A stretch of DNA of 20,130 bases from positions 1-20,130 of the IMG/VR virus record IMGVR_UViG_3300036770_000775; one strand, written 5' to 3'. Below, one piece after another: positions 1-6,455 of this stretch (position 1 is its first letter; each line of letters starts with the position of its first letter). The notes beneath the pieces are model-generated. The model was given only the letters and a program-made list of their open reading frames with translations. It did not search any database and was not told where the DNA came from. Made by a program: the position numbers and the translations under genes. The stretch comes from a virus.

Positions 1-110
1 CGCTCTGCTGCAATAATCAATAACATCGACAGTGCAATATTGTCTTGAACAGACTCACTTGCAATTCTCAATGTCTTAATAAGTTCTTGGTTTGTCAGTT
101 GGTCGTTCAT
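1..110 (-). CDS. Unknown small phage protein, 3' part outside the window
   Basis: The reading frame starts with ATG at 110 and runs off the window edge after about 36 codons, so only the N-terminus is visible. It begins MNDQLTNQELIK and continues as a mixed hydrophobic and polar, probably helical stretch. The start is supported by a 4-nt ATGA overlap with the stop codon of the upstream 62-residue gene, the same arrangement as in the genes before it. No family is recognised, and the length and function cannot be judged. Confidence 0.6.
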   Translation of the reverse strand, partial: MNDQLTNQELIKTLRIASESVQDNIALSMLLIIAAE

Positions 111-295
111 TGTTTTTCCTTGAACAATGGTACACCGTCAGTTAAATGGCGCACATACTCTAGATTAGTTGGAAAAGAGTCCAGTGTGCCTTTATGTCTC
201 ATAATACGTAGTGTATATGGTTCAGGATGTTCCAGGCCATAGAAAAACATTTCTGTAGCACCCTCTTTGATTTGATTTTTAAAGTGTTGGTTCAT
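107..295 (-). CDS. Unknown 62-residue phage protein
   Basis: The frame stays open further upstream, but the likely start is the ATG at 295 (MNQHFKNQIKEG), because it overlaps the stop of the 90-residue gene by 4 nt (ATGA). The protein is hydrophilic, with no membrane segment or signal peptide. A central stretch, EMFFYGLEHPEPYTLRIMRH, is rich in aromatic and basic residues. It is one of four consecutive tiny genes joined by ATGA overlaps, so it is probably translated by coupling with its neighbours. No family is recognised. Confidence 0.6.
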   Translation of the reverse strand: MNQHFKNQIKEGATEMFFYGLEHPEPYTLRIMRHKGTLDSFPTNLEYVRHLTDGVPLFKEKQ

Positions 296-564
296 GCTTC
301 CACCTTTGTCAACTGGTCCCATACCAAGCCATGCCAGGGGCGAAACCCAATAGTTTCGCCTATCCAGTTTATTAGTTTGACAATCTCTGCCCACTCGCCC
401 TGACTGTCTTGATAGACCACGCGGCAAGGACCGTGAGCATTTTGGCACTCCTCATACACTGCTTCGGCGTCGTTGGTCACACTGCGCCCGCCAAGGTCAA
501 GGTCTCGGATAAACACAATGTTTCCTTCTTTGCCAACAAATTCCCAACGACTTCTGGTGTTCAT
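292..564 (-). CDS. Unknown 90-residue phage protein
   Basis: This is a complete frame from ATG 564 to TGA 292, overlapping both neighbours by 4 nt (ATGA on each side), which supports both ends. The N-terminal half (WEFVGKEGNIVFIRDLDLGG) alternates like beta strands. The C-terminal half carries several tryptophans (WAEIVKLINWIGETIGFRPW). There are three cysteines or fewer and no clear metal site. It resembles the small single-domain accessory proteins common in early regions of large phages. Function unknown. Confidence 0.65.
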   Translation of the reverse strand: MNTRSRWEFVGKEGNIVFIRDLDLGGRSVTNDAEAVYEECQNAHGPCRVVYQDSQGEWAEIVKLINWIGETIGFRPWHGLVWDQLTKVEA

Positions 565-704
565 GCTTCACCTAGATATTGTGCTCGCCCAATAGGGCTT
601 TGGCCACGCCCGATGTCTTGAGCATTGAACCAAGTGTCTGCTGTGATGACAATGTCACTCCAGCGACTTTCGTTAAGAAATACACGTACTCGATATCCAC
701 GCAT
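561..704 (-). CDS. Unknown 47-residue phage protein
   Basis: This very short gene is easily missed. It runs from ATG 704 to TGA 561 and reads MRGYRVRVFLNESRW, then SDIVITADTWFNAQDIGRG. A strong ribosome binding site (GAGGAG, 7 nt before the ATG) lies over the end of the GIY-YIG gene. Its stop overlaps the start of the 90-residue gene by 4 nt. These signals and the lack of any other gene in the gap make it likely real. The amphipathic strand pattern at the start suggests a small beta-rich fold. No family is recognised. Confidence 0.65.
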   Translation of the reverse strand: MRGYRVRVFLNESRWSDIVITADTWFNAQDIGRGQSPIGRAQYLGEA

Positions 705-705
705 G

Positions 706-1041
706 TTACACTCCTCGTAAATCAGTGTTAAGGTTGGGACGATGCTGACGAATCAGTTCACGTTCCAGGGTGTGTGCCGCAGTCTTACCACGCAACACTG
801 CTAGAACTGCCACGCCAAATGCACCAACACCACGCTCACGCAGTGCTTCGTACAGTGCCCAAGACTTGTCTTCGCTACGCGAACGATACAAGTGCTTGCG
901 GCAACGAGTCATCACACTCTTGCGCACAGTGCTTTCAGTCTTGGCAGTAACGCCAATATAAAAGTCACTGCCAGAAGTAATCATGTACACAACATGAGTA
1001 CGATCTGTACGCTTTTTACGGGTCGCTTTTTGCATCATCAT
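706..1041 (-). CDS. GIY-YIG nuclease-like protein
   Basis: The 111-residue protein carries a plausible GIY-YIG domain: VYM at residues 18-20, then FYIGVT at 27-32 (the GIY and YIG elements), a basic helix with R46, K49 and H50, and ERELIRQHRPNLN at about 93-105. There the glutamate and terminal asparagine fit the metal-binding and C-terminal motifs. GIY-YIG enzymes cut DNA, as homing, repair or restriction nucleases. No separate DNA-binding domain is present, so this is a minimal domain. Three ATG codons in tandem (1041, 1038, 1035) begin the gene with no Shine-Dalgarno sequence, directly behind a sigma70-like promoter. It may be a free-standing homing endonuclease or a nuclease-derived accessory protein. 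Confidence 0.7.
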   Translation of the reverse strand: MMMQKATRKKRTDRTHVVYMITSGSDFYIGVTAKTESTVRKSVMTRCRKHLYRSRSEDKSWALYEALRERGVGAFGVAVLAVLRGKTAAHTLERELIRQHRPNLNTDLRGV

Positions 1042-1047
1042 GTTATT

Positions 1048-1076
1048 ATTATAGCAAATGAGTAATTTTTGGTCAA
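1048..1076 (-). promoter_or_regulatory. Sigma70-like promoter of the GIY-YIG gene
   Basis: On the minus strand, TTGACC (1076-1071), a 17-nt spacer and a perfect TATAAT (1053-1048) form a near-consensus sigma70 promoter. Transcription would begin about 7 nt past the -10 box, that is at or within one or two bases of the first ATG (1041). It sits just after a terminator, so it restarts transcription for the distal genes. Confidence 0.75.
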
Positions 1077-1079
1077 CCG
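1069..1079 (-). repeat. 11-nt repeat CGGTTGACCAA, copy 1 (second copy 1387-1397)
   Basis: The same 11 nt, CGGTTGACCAA on the minus strand, occurs at the -35 region of both promoters (1079-1069 and 1397-1387). It extends the TTGACC box by 3 nt upstream and 2 nt downstream. The shared extension beyond the box suggests one promoter family in this phage or a shared activator contact. Confidence 0.6.
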
Positions 1080-1090
1080 TTTTTGTGCAG

Positions 1091-1118
1091 AAAAAGGTAG
1101 TACTTTTGTAGTACTACC
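1091..1118 (-). terminator. Rho-independent terminator of the 64-residue gene
   Basis: The minus strand has GGTAGTACT, loop ACAAA, AGTACTACC, then TTTTT: a 9-bp perfect stem with a 5-nt loop and a U tract. It follows the stop codon of the 64-residue gene by 11 nt. A second, smaller hairpin (6-bp stem GTAAAC/GTTTAC, 4-nt loop, 1123-1138) covers the stop codon itself. The arrangement ends the short upstream transcript before the next promoter. Confidence 0.85.
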
Positions 1119-1129
1119 AGGTGTAAACT

Positions 1130-1324
1130 TTAGTTTACTTTTTCAATGCTGGCACGGAAATAATATTCTGGATTTCCGTCCTTTTCCCAGTGTGCTTTGT
1201 ACGCTTCGGCTTCGTGCAGTGTAGTGAAGAACCGGGTATCACTGGGGTCAACCCGTTGTCCCCAGCCTCGCTCATATTCAGTCACTGTGACTTTGTACAG
1301 TCCGGAAAGTTTGACTTCTGCCAT
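1130..1324 (-). CDS. Unknown 64-residue protein in its own transcription unit
   Basis: It starts at ATG 1324 with a good ribosome binding site (AAGGAG) and ends at TAA 1130. It has its own sigma70-like promoter upstream and a strong terminator downstream, so it can be expressed alone. The sequence (MAEVKLSGLYKVTVTEYERGWG, read as two short pieces MAEVKLSGLY and KVTVTEYERGWG, later FFTTLHEAEAYKAHWEKDG) suggests a beta strand followed by an amphipathic helix. It is soluble, with no cysteines. No family is recognised. An isolated, strongly promoted small gene in a phage is often an early host-takeover or regulatory protein, but that is only context. Confidence 0.7.
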   Translation of the reverse strand: MAEVKLSGLYKVTVTEYERGWGQRVDPSDTRFFTTLHEAEAYKAHWEKDGNPEYYFRASIEKVN

Positions 1325-1365
1325 CTTGAGCTCCTTTCTCTTGGGTTATCTGGGACGGTACTTAT

Positions 1366-1394
1366 AGTATAAGCGATCGGGATTTATTGGTCAA
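1366..1394 (-). promoter_or_regulatory. Sigma70-like promoter of the 64-residue gene
   Basis: On the minus strand, TTGACC (1394-1389), a 17-nt spacer and TATACT (1371-1366) match sigma70 consensus at 5/6 in each box. Transcription would start near 1359, giving a leader of about 35 nt that contains the AAGGAG ribosome binding site of the gene at 1324. Confidence 0.75.
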
Positions 1395-1399
1395 CCGGA

Positions 1400-1759
1400 T
1401 CAAGCCAGGCTAGCAATCCACTTTTCCACAGTTCCGTACAGGTTGATCATCATAGCGTCGCGGCTGCTGAACACCATCAAGCTGGTGATTTTTTTGTTGT
1501 CCACCATGTAGTAGGGCGCAGTGAGATGGTGATCCAAACGCAGATAGATCCAGGCCGGGATGCCCTGTTTTGCAAAATCAAACTGCCAGTACTCAATGTC
1601 CAGGTCATTGACCAACACAGTGTAACCGGTCCAGTTCAGTCTCAGTCCTCCAGTGGGTCTAGAATCGTACCACCAAGCGGTCATGGCCTGATCCTGGGTC
1701 GGACGGCCATCCGGGGGCAACTGATCTAAAAACTGTTGGGTGTAGTTAAGGCGCAACAT
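1400..1759 (-). CDS. Unknown 119-residue phage protein
   Basis: This complete frame runs from ATG 1759 and overlaps the end of the 99-residue gene by 14 nt. It is rich in tryptophan and tyrosine (AWWYDSRPTGG, IEYWQFDFAKQGIPAWIYL) and looks like a compact beta-rich globular domain. A positively spaced LDHH sits in the middle. There is no signal peptide or membrane helix. The start has no obvious Shine-Dalgarno sequence, so translation is probably coupled to the upstream gene. The gene ends 6 nt before the promoter of the next unit. No family is recognised. Confidence 0.65.
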   Translation of the reverse strand: MLRLNYTQQFLDQLPPDGRPTQDQAMTAWWYDSRPTGGLRLNWTGYTVLVNDLDIEYWQFDFAKQGIPAWIYLRLDHHLTAPYYMVDNKKITSLMVFSSRDAMMINLYGTVEKWIASLA

Positions 1760-2045
1760 CAGGGTACACTTGCTGCCCCTGTGTTAGTAGAACCACAGTG
1801 AACTTGTTGGTCTTGAACTGTGTGTTCAGTTTCTTGGCCAAGTTTTTGGCATGTCCAGGATTGCTGAACGAAACTTTTTTGTACTTGGGACCTGGGTACT
1901 GTGTGAGCATGTGCGAAGTCTTGAGGTTGATGGGCTTGGTATCATAGAATACTGCCCACACTCCTTCGCTGGCCAACACCTGCTCAGTTTTGTAGGTTTG
2001 CTTGTTGGTGTTCTCAATCAACACTTGTGGTTTGGGTCTGCTCAT
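1746..2045 (-). CDS. Unknown 99-residue basic phage protein
   Basis: The frame runs from ATG 2045 to a stop at 1746. The protein is lysine-rich (KYKKVSFSNPGHAKNLAKKL) and strongly basic, which would fit nucleic-acid binding, but no named motif is visible. The predicted pattern is beta strands around one helix (AKNLAKKLNTQF). The gap to the upstream gene is only 20 nt, and no clear ribosome binding site is seen. Function unknown. Confidence 0.65.
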   Translation of the reverse strand: MSRPKPQVLIENTNKQTYKTEQVLASEGVWAVFYDTKPINLKTSHMLTQYPGPKYKKVSFSNPGHAKNLAKKLNTQFKTNKFTVVLLTQGQQVYPDVAP

Positions 2046-2065
2046 ACAGTTATTTATGCCATAAA

Positions 2066-2284
2066 CTATGTAGTTTTAAAACCACCGCCAGTGAGTTCCA
2101 CAGTGATCACCTGGTCCGTTGGTGCCGCAGGTGCCCGGTTGTGCAAGGCTTCTAGCGTGAGCAATAGCTTGGTAATGTCAGCATGCAGGTCTTTGGCATC
2201 GCGCATGCTCATGGTAAAGTCACGTTGACCACGTGCTTCGTGTGCTTTGATCGAATCGACGAATCTATTGATGTGTAGGCTCAT
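2066..2284 (-). CDS. Unknown 72-residue phage protein, helical with a beta tail
   Basis: The first two thirds look alpha-helical (RDAKDLHADITKLLLTLEAL) and the end is a short beta strand (ITVELTGGGFKTT). This type of small helical protein is common in T4-like phages, but I cannot name a function. The ATG at 2284 overlaps the stop of the dioxygenase gene by 4 nt (ATGA), which fixes the start and indicates coupled translation. Confidence 0.65.
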   Translation of the reverse strand: MSLHINRFVDSIKAHEARGQRDFTMSMRDAKDLHADITKLLLTLEALHNRAPAAPTDQVITVELTGGGFKTT

Positions 2285-3168
2285 TTTACTAACTCCAGTG
2301 CTTGGGACATTTTAGAAAAATCAATGTAATCAAAGTTGGTTTCGATTCTGTCAAGTACCCGATTCTTCATGCCATCGAACGCTGGTCTACGGTGTACACC
2401 CAACCATTGTTCCATCAACAACACATCGCCGTCCTCCCAGTGATGCTCATAACGATGCGCAGGGTCGCCAAGAATGTGATCTCTCAGTTGATCAACGATA
2501 GGAGCAGATTGTTCGGCAGTCATACCTTCAAAATAGTCCACATGTAACCAACTTAAATGAATACCTGTTTGCCCAACAGGATTAGTGTAAACCAGTGACG
2601 GAGTATGCCATCCAGCTGAATCCTTGCCATGATCGTACTTGGGATTGCTGTACGGAAATGTACCTTTGTAGTTGATTTTGAGATCTTTGATTTGTTCTTT
2701 AAACGCAGTATCCAAATGGTTGTAGGCCACAACATGATTGGTAAACTCAGTAACGCTGCCTGCGGTACCACGTTCTCCATACAACCAAACCATACTGCGT
2801 CGGTGTGGTTGCTCAACTTTGTTGGCATGCCATTCTAACTCATGATCAAATCCAAACAATCCTGGCTTGCCTTCGTGGTCAGTTTCACCGGTGACTCTGA
2901 GAGTCACCTCGCCATCCTGATGTTTTAGATGTTTTGTCATGTTTTTAAAAGTTTCGGCGTCAACTCGATCTAGCAATGTGGATCCGAACTGCTTGCAAAC
3001 TTTTTCCTGCACTGGAATTGGCAGTGCTGCCTGCTGATGTTTAACAACTACTAACGTATAGTAGTTGGTCAGACATCCTAACAAGTCGATATCGTGTTTG
3101 GTGGCAGTATTGAAATCAAAATCAGTGATCTCAACTGGCCAGGAGTTATTAATTAATCTTGCTTTCAT
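2281..3168 (-). CDS. TauD/TfdA-type Fe(II)/2-oxoglutarate dioxygenase-like protein
   Basis: At 295 residues it matches the usual TauD length. Enzymes of this family use Fe(II), O2 and 2-oxoglutarate to hydroxylate or cleave small substrates. The putative iron site is WHAN (H114, N116) with H259 in GVHRR, and R270 sits 11 residues on, where TauD binds 2-oxoglutarate. The usual HxD/E carboxylate is asparagine here, which is atypical. MVWLYGERGTAG and FTNHVVAY resemble the beta-core segments of the family. The ATG at 3168 shares a base with the stop of its downstream-overlapping neighbour (TAATG). Phage homologues exist but their substrates are mostly unknown, and it is not assignable to DNA or sugar chemistry. 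Confidence 0.75.
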   Translation of the reverse strand: MKARLINNSWPVEITDFDFNTATKHDIDLLGCLTNYYTLVVVKHQQAALPIPVQEKVCKQFGSTLLDRVDAETFKNMTKHLKHQDGEVTLRVTGETDHEGKPGLFGFDHELEWHANKVEQPHRRSMVWLYGERGTAGSVTEFTNHVVAYNHLDTAFKEQIKDLKINYKGTFPYSNPKYDHGKDSAGWHTPSLVYTNPVGQTGIHLSWLHVDYFEGMTAEQSAPIVDQLRDHILGDPAHRYEHHWEDGDVLLMEQWLGVHRRPAFDGMKNRVLDRIETNFDYIDFSKMSQALELVK

Positions 3169-3536
3169 TATTTTTTCAGGAATGGTGTTAAATTGGGGGC
3201 AGTCCAGCCTAGCGGCTTTAGAACCTTGCCATCCTCACGCTTACGCACCTTGCCTGTTTCTCGATCAATCTTGGCGAAGTTTGTTCGCATAACTTCTTTC
3301 CATCCGCCTTCGCCGTCCATACCTGCTGAGTGCATAGCACCAGCAGTTACAACCATGATGTCTTCGAGAGCGTCTAAGATCTCAACTCGATCTCCAGCAG
3401 CGATTGCTTCTTTGAGTTCTTTAAATTCTTCTTCGATTAGATTAACATAAAGGTCAAACTGTTCTTGATTCCAAATGTCTGTGCTTTGGTCACAGGCCTT
3501 CATGAATTTTTCTTGATCACGAAACGGATTTGTCAT
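3168..3536 (-). CDS. MazG-like nucleotide pyrophosphohydrolase
   Basis: The frame is open well upstream, but the likely start is ATG 3536 (MTNPFRDQEKF), giving 122 residues and a 20-nt overlap with the preceding gene. The MazG/HisE-type all-alpha motif is visible: EEEFKELKEAI at 36-46, then EILDALEDIM at 52-61, the paired EExxE and ExxD metal-binding sets. These enzymes hydrolyse (d)NTPs or related nucleotides to monophosphates. The C-terminal tail (GKVRKREDGKVLKPLGW) is typical of phage forms. It is a second MazG-like protein in the window, probably acting on different nucleotides. The substrate cannot be told from sequence. Confidence 0.75.
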   Translation of the reverse strand: MTNPFRDQEKFMKACDQSTDIWNQEQFDLYVNLIEEEFKELKEAIAAGDRVEILDALEDIMVVTAGAMHSAGMDGEGGWKEVMRTNFAKIDRETGKVRKREDGKVLKPLGWTAPNLTPFLKK

Positions 3537-3966
3537 TTGCTTCTTCTTTAGAATGAAATGGGCCTTGATACGCATAGCGTTGCAAGGTAATAAGTTTGGG
3601 ATTTTGAACCAGCTTCCAGGTGCGATGTTGCTTGACCCTATACCAACCTGCTGCATACCAACTTTTGCTTTTGTCCTCTTTGGTAAACAGTGGCAAACGA
3701 TGCTTGACATCCCACAGCACATTAAACACTTGAGAACCTGTGTTGTATCCATAGGCCTGGTTGACAGGTGGTTCAGATGCAGACTCAGCGGGTGCAAACT
3801 CAATGTTGGCTTCTCGCCCTAACATCTTAATGGTAGTATAACGCTTGACTGTGTTTTGAATTTTCACAGTGTAACCGTTTTCTACTGCTTCAATTTCTCC
3901 AACTTTGTGATTATCTTTTTTCAAAATCCAGTAGCGGTCTGCTACCACTGGTTTAGCTACGATCAT
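3517..3966 (-). CDS. Unknown 149-residue phage protein
   Basis: The start at ATG 3966 has a GGGAG ribosome binding site 7 nt upstream and overlaps the exonuclease gene by 14 nt. The N-terminal half is beta-rich (YWILKKDNHKVGEIEAVENG, then YTVKIQNTVKRYTTIKML). A proline/alanine-rich linker (EFAPAESASEPP) follows, and then an aromatic C-terminal part with WYAAGWYRVKQHRTWKLV. This suggests two small domains. It resembles conserved proteins of T4-like phages of unknown role. No catalytic motif is visible. Confidence 0.65.
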   Translation of the reverse strand: MIVAKPVVADRYWILKKDNHKVGEIEAVENGYTVKIQNTVKRYTTIKMLGREANIEFAPAESASEPPVNQAYGYNTGSQVFNVLWDVKHRLPLFTKEDKSKSWYAAGWYRVKQHRTWKLVQNPKLITLQRYAYQGPFHSKEEANDKSVS

Positions 3967-4996
3967 TCAATACTCCCTGATATGTTGAGTTCAACCAGCG
4001 ACCCACAGCATCTGCATGGTCACTGAGTTTGGTAAGTTCATACTGGCCGCAAAACTTCAAAAAGTGTGCACCTACCATGCCAATGTCGCGATGTGAAACT
4101 TGTTCTCGAATGCATGCGTCCACAGTGTCCTTGATGTCTTGTGGCTGTGCAGTAAGATCAATCAAAGTGCAGTTGCGTTCGTAGTCTTCCAAGACCTTGT
4201 GCTCCGTTTTTTCGTGATCAACCCAACGCTGTAACATCATGTTATTCCACGAGTAACCTTTACGACCGCGATCTTCAAATGCTTCAGTAAGCCCAACAGA
4301 GTTTTTAGTACCTTTGATACGCACTCCTGGATAAGCTGAGAACACATTGTCGCCTGGGTCACCGCGCATGCACTTCAAAAACAGCACCCACTTTTGATAG
4401 TCAACAGGTGTTTCAAAGCCGGCATCAGCCTTGCCTACTTTGATCTTGGAGTTGCTTTCGATAGTAAATCCCAATTTCTGACCTTTGGCATTAAATGCAC
4501 CATCTACAGTAAACAAGTGATCATTGATACCGTTGTAGAGTCGCACATTAGGAGCCACTAACTGTACAAAATCTGAGTCGGTGCTTACGATAGTGTGTTC
4601 GTCTTGGGGGTGCAGGGCAATCCAACGTGCAATTACATCATCTGCTTCTGCTGTGGCACAACGAATAACGCTACAATTGGTTTTGGTAGACAAGTATTTA
4701 GTCAGGCTATCGTAGGTTTCCCAGAACAGTCGGTCTTCTTCTGCTTCTGTTTCGTTCATTTTGCCGCGAGCAACAGCACGATTGGCCTTGTAGGGTTTGT
4801 AAAAATCCTTGCGCCAGCTCCGACCTTCTAGTGCAAATACCACGTGATCTGCGCCTAAATCACGTGCTACTTTGTTGGCGCTCATGATAGTTAAGTGCAG
4901 TGCAAAACCCAGCTTGGTCCATGTGTCTGCTGCTCGGTGCGCCTGATGTCGAGCACGAAAAAACATGTTGCTGGTGTCAATAAGAAGGTATTTCAT
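3953..4996 (-). CDS. T4 RNase H-like 5'-3' exonuclease (FEN family)
   Basis: The 347-residue protein shows the acidic metal-binding set of 5'-nucleases: D7 in LLIDTSN, EADD at 117-120, STDSDF at 138-143 and GDPGDNV at 212-218, the last being the helix-hairpin start of the H3TH DNA-binding region. The order and spacing match phage T4 RNase H, which removes RNA primers and flaps from lagging-strand fragments. The start at 4996 overlaps the SGNH gene by 20 nt and has AAGG 7 nt upstream. It is the only replication gene here and links the window to T4-like phages. Confidence 0.88.
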   Translation of the reverse strand: MKYLLIDTSNMFFRARHQAHRAADTWTKLGFALHLTIMSANKVARDLGADHVVFALEGRSWRKDFYKPYKANRAVARGKMNETEAEEDRLFWETYDSLTKYLSTKTNCSVIRCATAEADDVIARWIALHPQDEHTIVSTDSDFVQLVAPNVRLYNGINDHLFTVDGAFNAKGQKLGFTIESNSKIKVGKADAGFETPVDYQKWVLFLKCMRGDPGDNVFSAYPGVRIKGTKNSVGLTEAFEDRGRKGYSWNNMMLQRWVDHEKTEHKVLEDYERNCTLIDLTAQPQDIKDTVDACIREQVSHRDIGMVGAHFLKFCGQYELTKLSDHADAVGRWLNSTYQGVLNDRS

Positions 4997-5747
4997 CTGG
5001 CCTTAGGAGTTGGTTGCGTTTGATGTATTGTAACAGATATTCGGCCCAAAAGCAATGGGCATCTGCACCAAAATGGTAACTAGCCGGGTTTTTGTATTCA
5101 AAACCGTTGTTTTTTAGCACACGGTCATAGGTCAACTCAGCATCATAAGGCCCTAGATAGCTAGTGCCCCAGTCTTTTTGGTCTTCGGGTAAAATTACTG
5201 GATCAAATCGATTTCGGTTGTTTAACACTGGCATAGCAAAATGACTATTGGCATTAAAGAACAAATGCCGTATTCCTTGTTGTTCTAGTTCACAATGAAA
5301 GTTCCAAATATCTTCATGCGCCTGGCGAGTACACTTGACCCAGTCAATATTGGCCACGAACTCTTTATAACGTTGTGTTAGTTCCGGGGGCACATGATCC
5401 CATCCAGACGCATTCACTTGCCACCAGACGTCATTGTAGAACCATTCTTCGCGTTCCCAAGTAGACCACTGTATCAGCACAAACGTGTCAGACAAGTTGT
5501 TTTGATTGCTGCGGATCCAGTCTCGTGTGGTGCGTATGATTCGGGCATTCGAACCACCAGCTTGTGCATCTAGATCTAGAACAGCAAATAGATGATTGGC
5601 CAGTTCGCAGCCAAAGCTAGCTTGGGCATTAGTAGGATGTGCCTGGCGGCCCATGCCCCAAAGAAATTCGTCGTCTTCTGCCCAAGCATGTGGGACCACT
5701 GCTTCTGCTGCTGCAGCATGGCTATCGCCGTTTACATAAAGGATCAT
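4977..5747 (-). CDS. SGNH-hydrolase-like protein (copy near 5 kb)
   Basis: The 256-residue protein begins MILYVNGDSHAA. The GDS serine is S9, at the end of the first strand, as in SGNH hydrolases. The C-terminal D229 and H231 in FGADAHCFWAEYL would complete the triad. The glycine block is plausibly GGSNARI near residue 64. The family contains esterases, acyl- and acetyl-sugar hydrolases, acting on polysaccharides or glycoproteins. There is no signal peptide, so it would act in the cell or virion. The start overlaps the upstream stop by ATGA. It is one of three divergent SGNH-like proteins in the window. Enzyme activity is inferred from motif placement only. Confidence 0.65.
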   Translation of the reverse strand: MILYVNGDSHAAAAEAVVPHAWAEDDEFLWGMGRQAHPTNAQASFGCELANHLFAVLDLDAQAGGSNARIIRTTRDWIRSNQNNLSDTFVLIQWSTWEREEWFYNDVWWQVNASGWDHVPPELTQRYKEFVANIDWVKCTRQAHEDIWNFHCELEQQGIRHLFFNANSHFAMPVLNNRNRFDPVILPEDQKDWGTSYLGPYDAELTYDRVLKNNGFEYKNPASYHFGADAHCFWAEYLLQYIKRNQLLRPDEIPSY

Positions 5748-5986
5748 TCTTGATATACAGGGTTGGGGATTTCTAATTCAAACACGTGGTATTTGGGCTT
5801 GGGCAGCTCGGTTTCTTTTAACAGTTCAAATGTGCGAGCTTGTTCTGCTTCGTTACGAGTACCGTAAAATCCAGGACCAAAATTTAAACTGTTGGGCATG
5901 CTCACGTAAACATAACTCATTGCTAGTCCTTTTTGTTTGATAACTGTGTAGACTTTGAATGTTGGCGGTGGATTAAGTGGTTCCAT
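5744..5986 (-). CDS. Unknown 80-residue phage protein (start uncertain)
   Basis: The start at 5986 (MEPLNPPPTF) has AAGG upstream and overlaps the cytidylyltransferase gene by 14 nt. A second in-frame ATG at 5920 (MSYVYVSMPNSLNFGPGF) has an AAGGA site 7 nt upstream and would give 58 residues. I list the longer form because the extra 22 codons look coding. The shorter may be correct. The protein is tyrosine- and aromatic-rich with one helix (EAEQARTFELLKE). No family is recognised. Confidence 0.55.
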   Translation of the reverse strand: MEPLNPPPTFKVYTVIKQKGLAMSYVYVSMPNSLNFGPGFYGTRNEAEQARTFELLKETELPKPKYHVFELEIPNPVYQE

Positions 5987-6455
5987 TGTTGAGTACCTTT
6001 AGTGTTTCAGCATGAGCAACACGTTTGCGCAAACTACTAGAACTAAAACTGTGATCTCTGCTGTTAAAAATGCATTCAATTCCGCGTTTGTAACATTCCT
6101 CGGCGCCACTAAAATCTGTACCTTGGTATTCTTCGCCAAGAATACGTACATCCACTGGCAGGATTAACAATAAGTCACAGAGATCTTGCTCGGTGCTGTA
6201 CACAACGACTTCATCAACATAACGGCATGCGGCAAGCTGTATTTGTCGCTCAACAATAGATTGTATAGGAAGATTTTTAGTCTGAGGTCTATCGATAGTT
6301 GGATCCGTTTGTAGCCCACAGATGAGGTAGTCACAATGATTCTTGGCTTCCGAGAGCATCGCAATGTGCCCGGCGTGTAGCATGTCAAAGGTTGAGAAAG
6401 TGATACCGACACGTTTGCCTTCTTTCTTGAGTTGTTTAATATGATTAAAAATCAT
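5973..6455 (-). CDS. Cytidylyltransferase-like nucleotidyltransferase (TagD/RfaE type)
   Basis: The family transfers a nucleotide to a phosphorylated alcohol or sugar acid, e.g. glycerol-3-phosphate. HAGH at 27-30, within FSTFDMLHAGHI, is the HxGH signature that binds the nucleotide. The C-terminal SFSSSSLRKR near 136-145 stands where the ISTT/TR motif lies. At 160 residues it matches single-domain TagD enzymes. The start overlaps the previous stop by ATGA. With the epimerase and glycosyltransferases elsewhere in the window, it could supply an activated polyol or sugar for a surface polymer. The substrate is not deducible. Confidence 0.75.
   Translation of the reverse strand: MIFNHIKQLKKEGKRVGITFSTFDMLHAGHIAMLSEAKNHCDYLICGLQTDPTIDRPQTKNLPIQSIVERQIQLAACRYVDEVVVYSTEQDLCDLLLILPVDVRILGEEYQGTDFSGAEECYKRGIECIFNSRDHSFSSSSLRKRVAHAETLKVLNNGTT

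Noticed and set aside
706-1041. GIY-YIG gene as part of a self-splicing intron or homing insertion
   Set aside because: No split gene flanks it and no intron-like core was seen; it is a normal member of the gene chain with its own promoter.
2051-2058. CATAAATA on the minus strand, like a T4-type late promoter, before the 99-residue gene
   Set aside because: The site is only 5 nt from the ATG and stands in a 20-nt gap, so a start there would leave no leader, and one 8-mer in AT-rich DNA can be chance.
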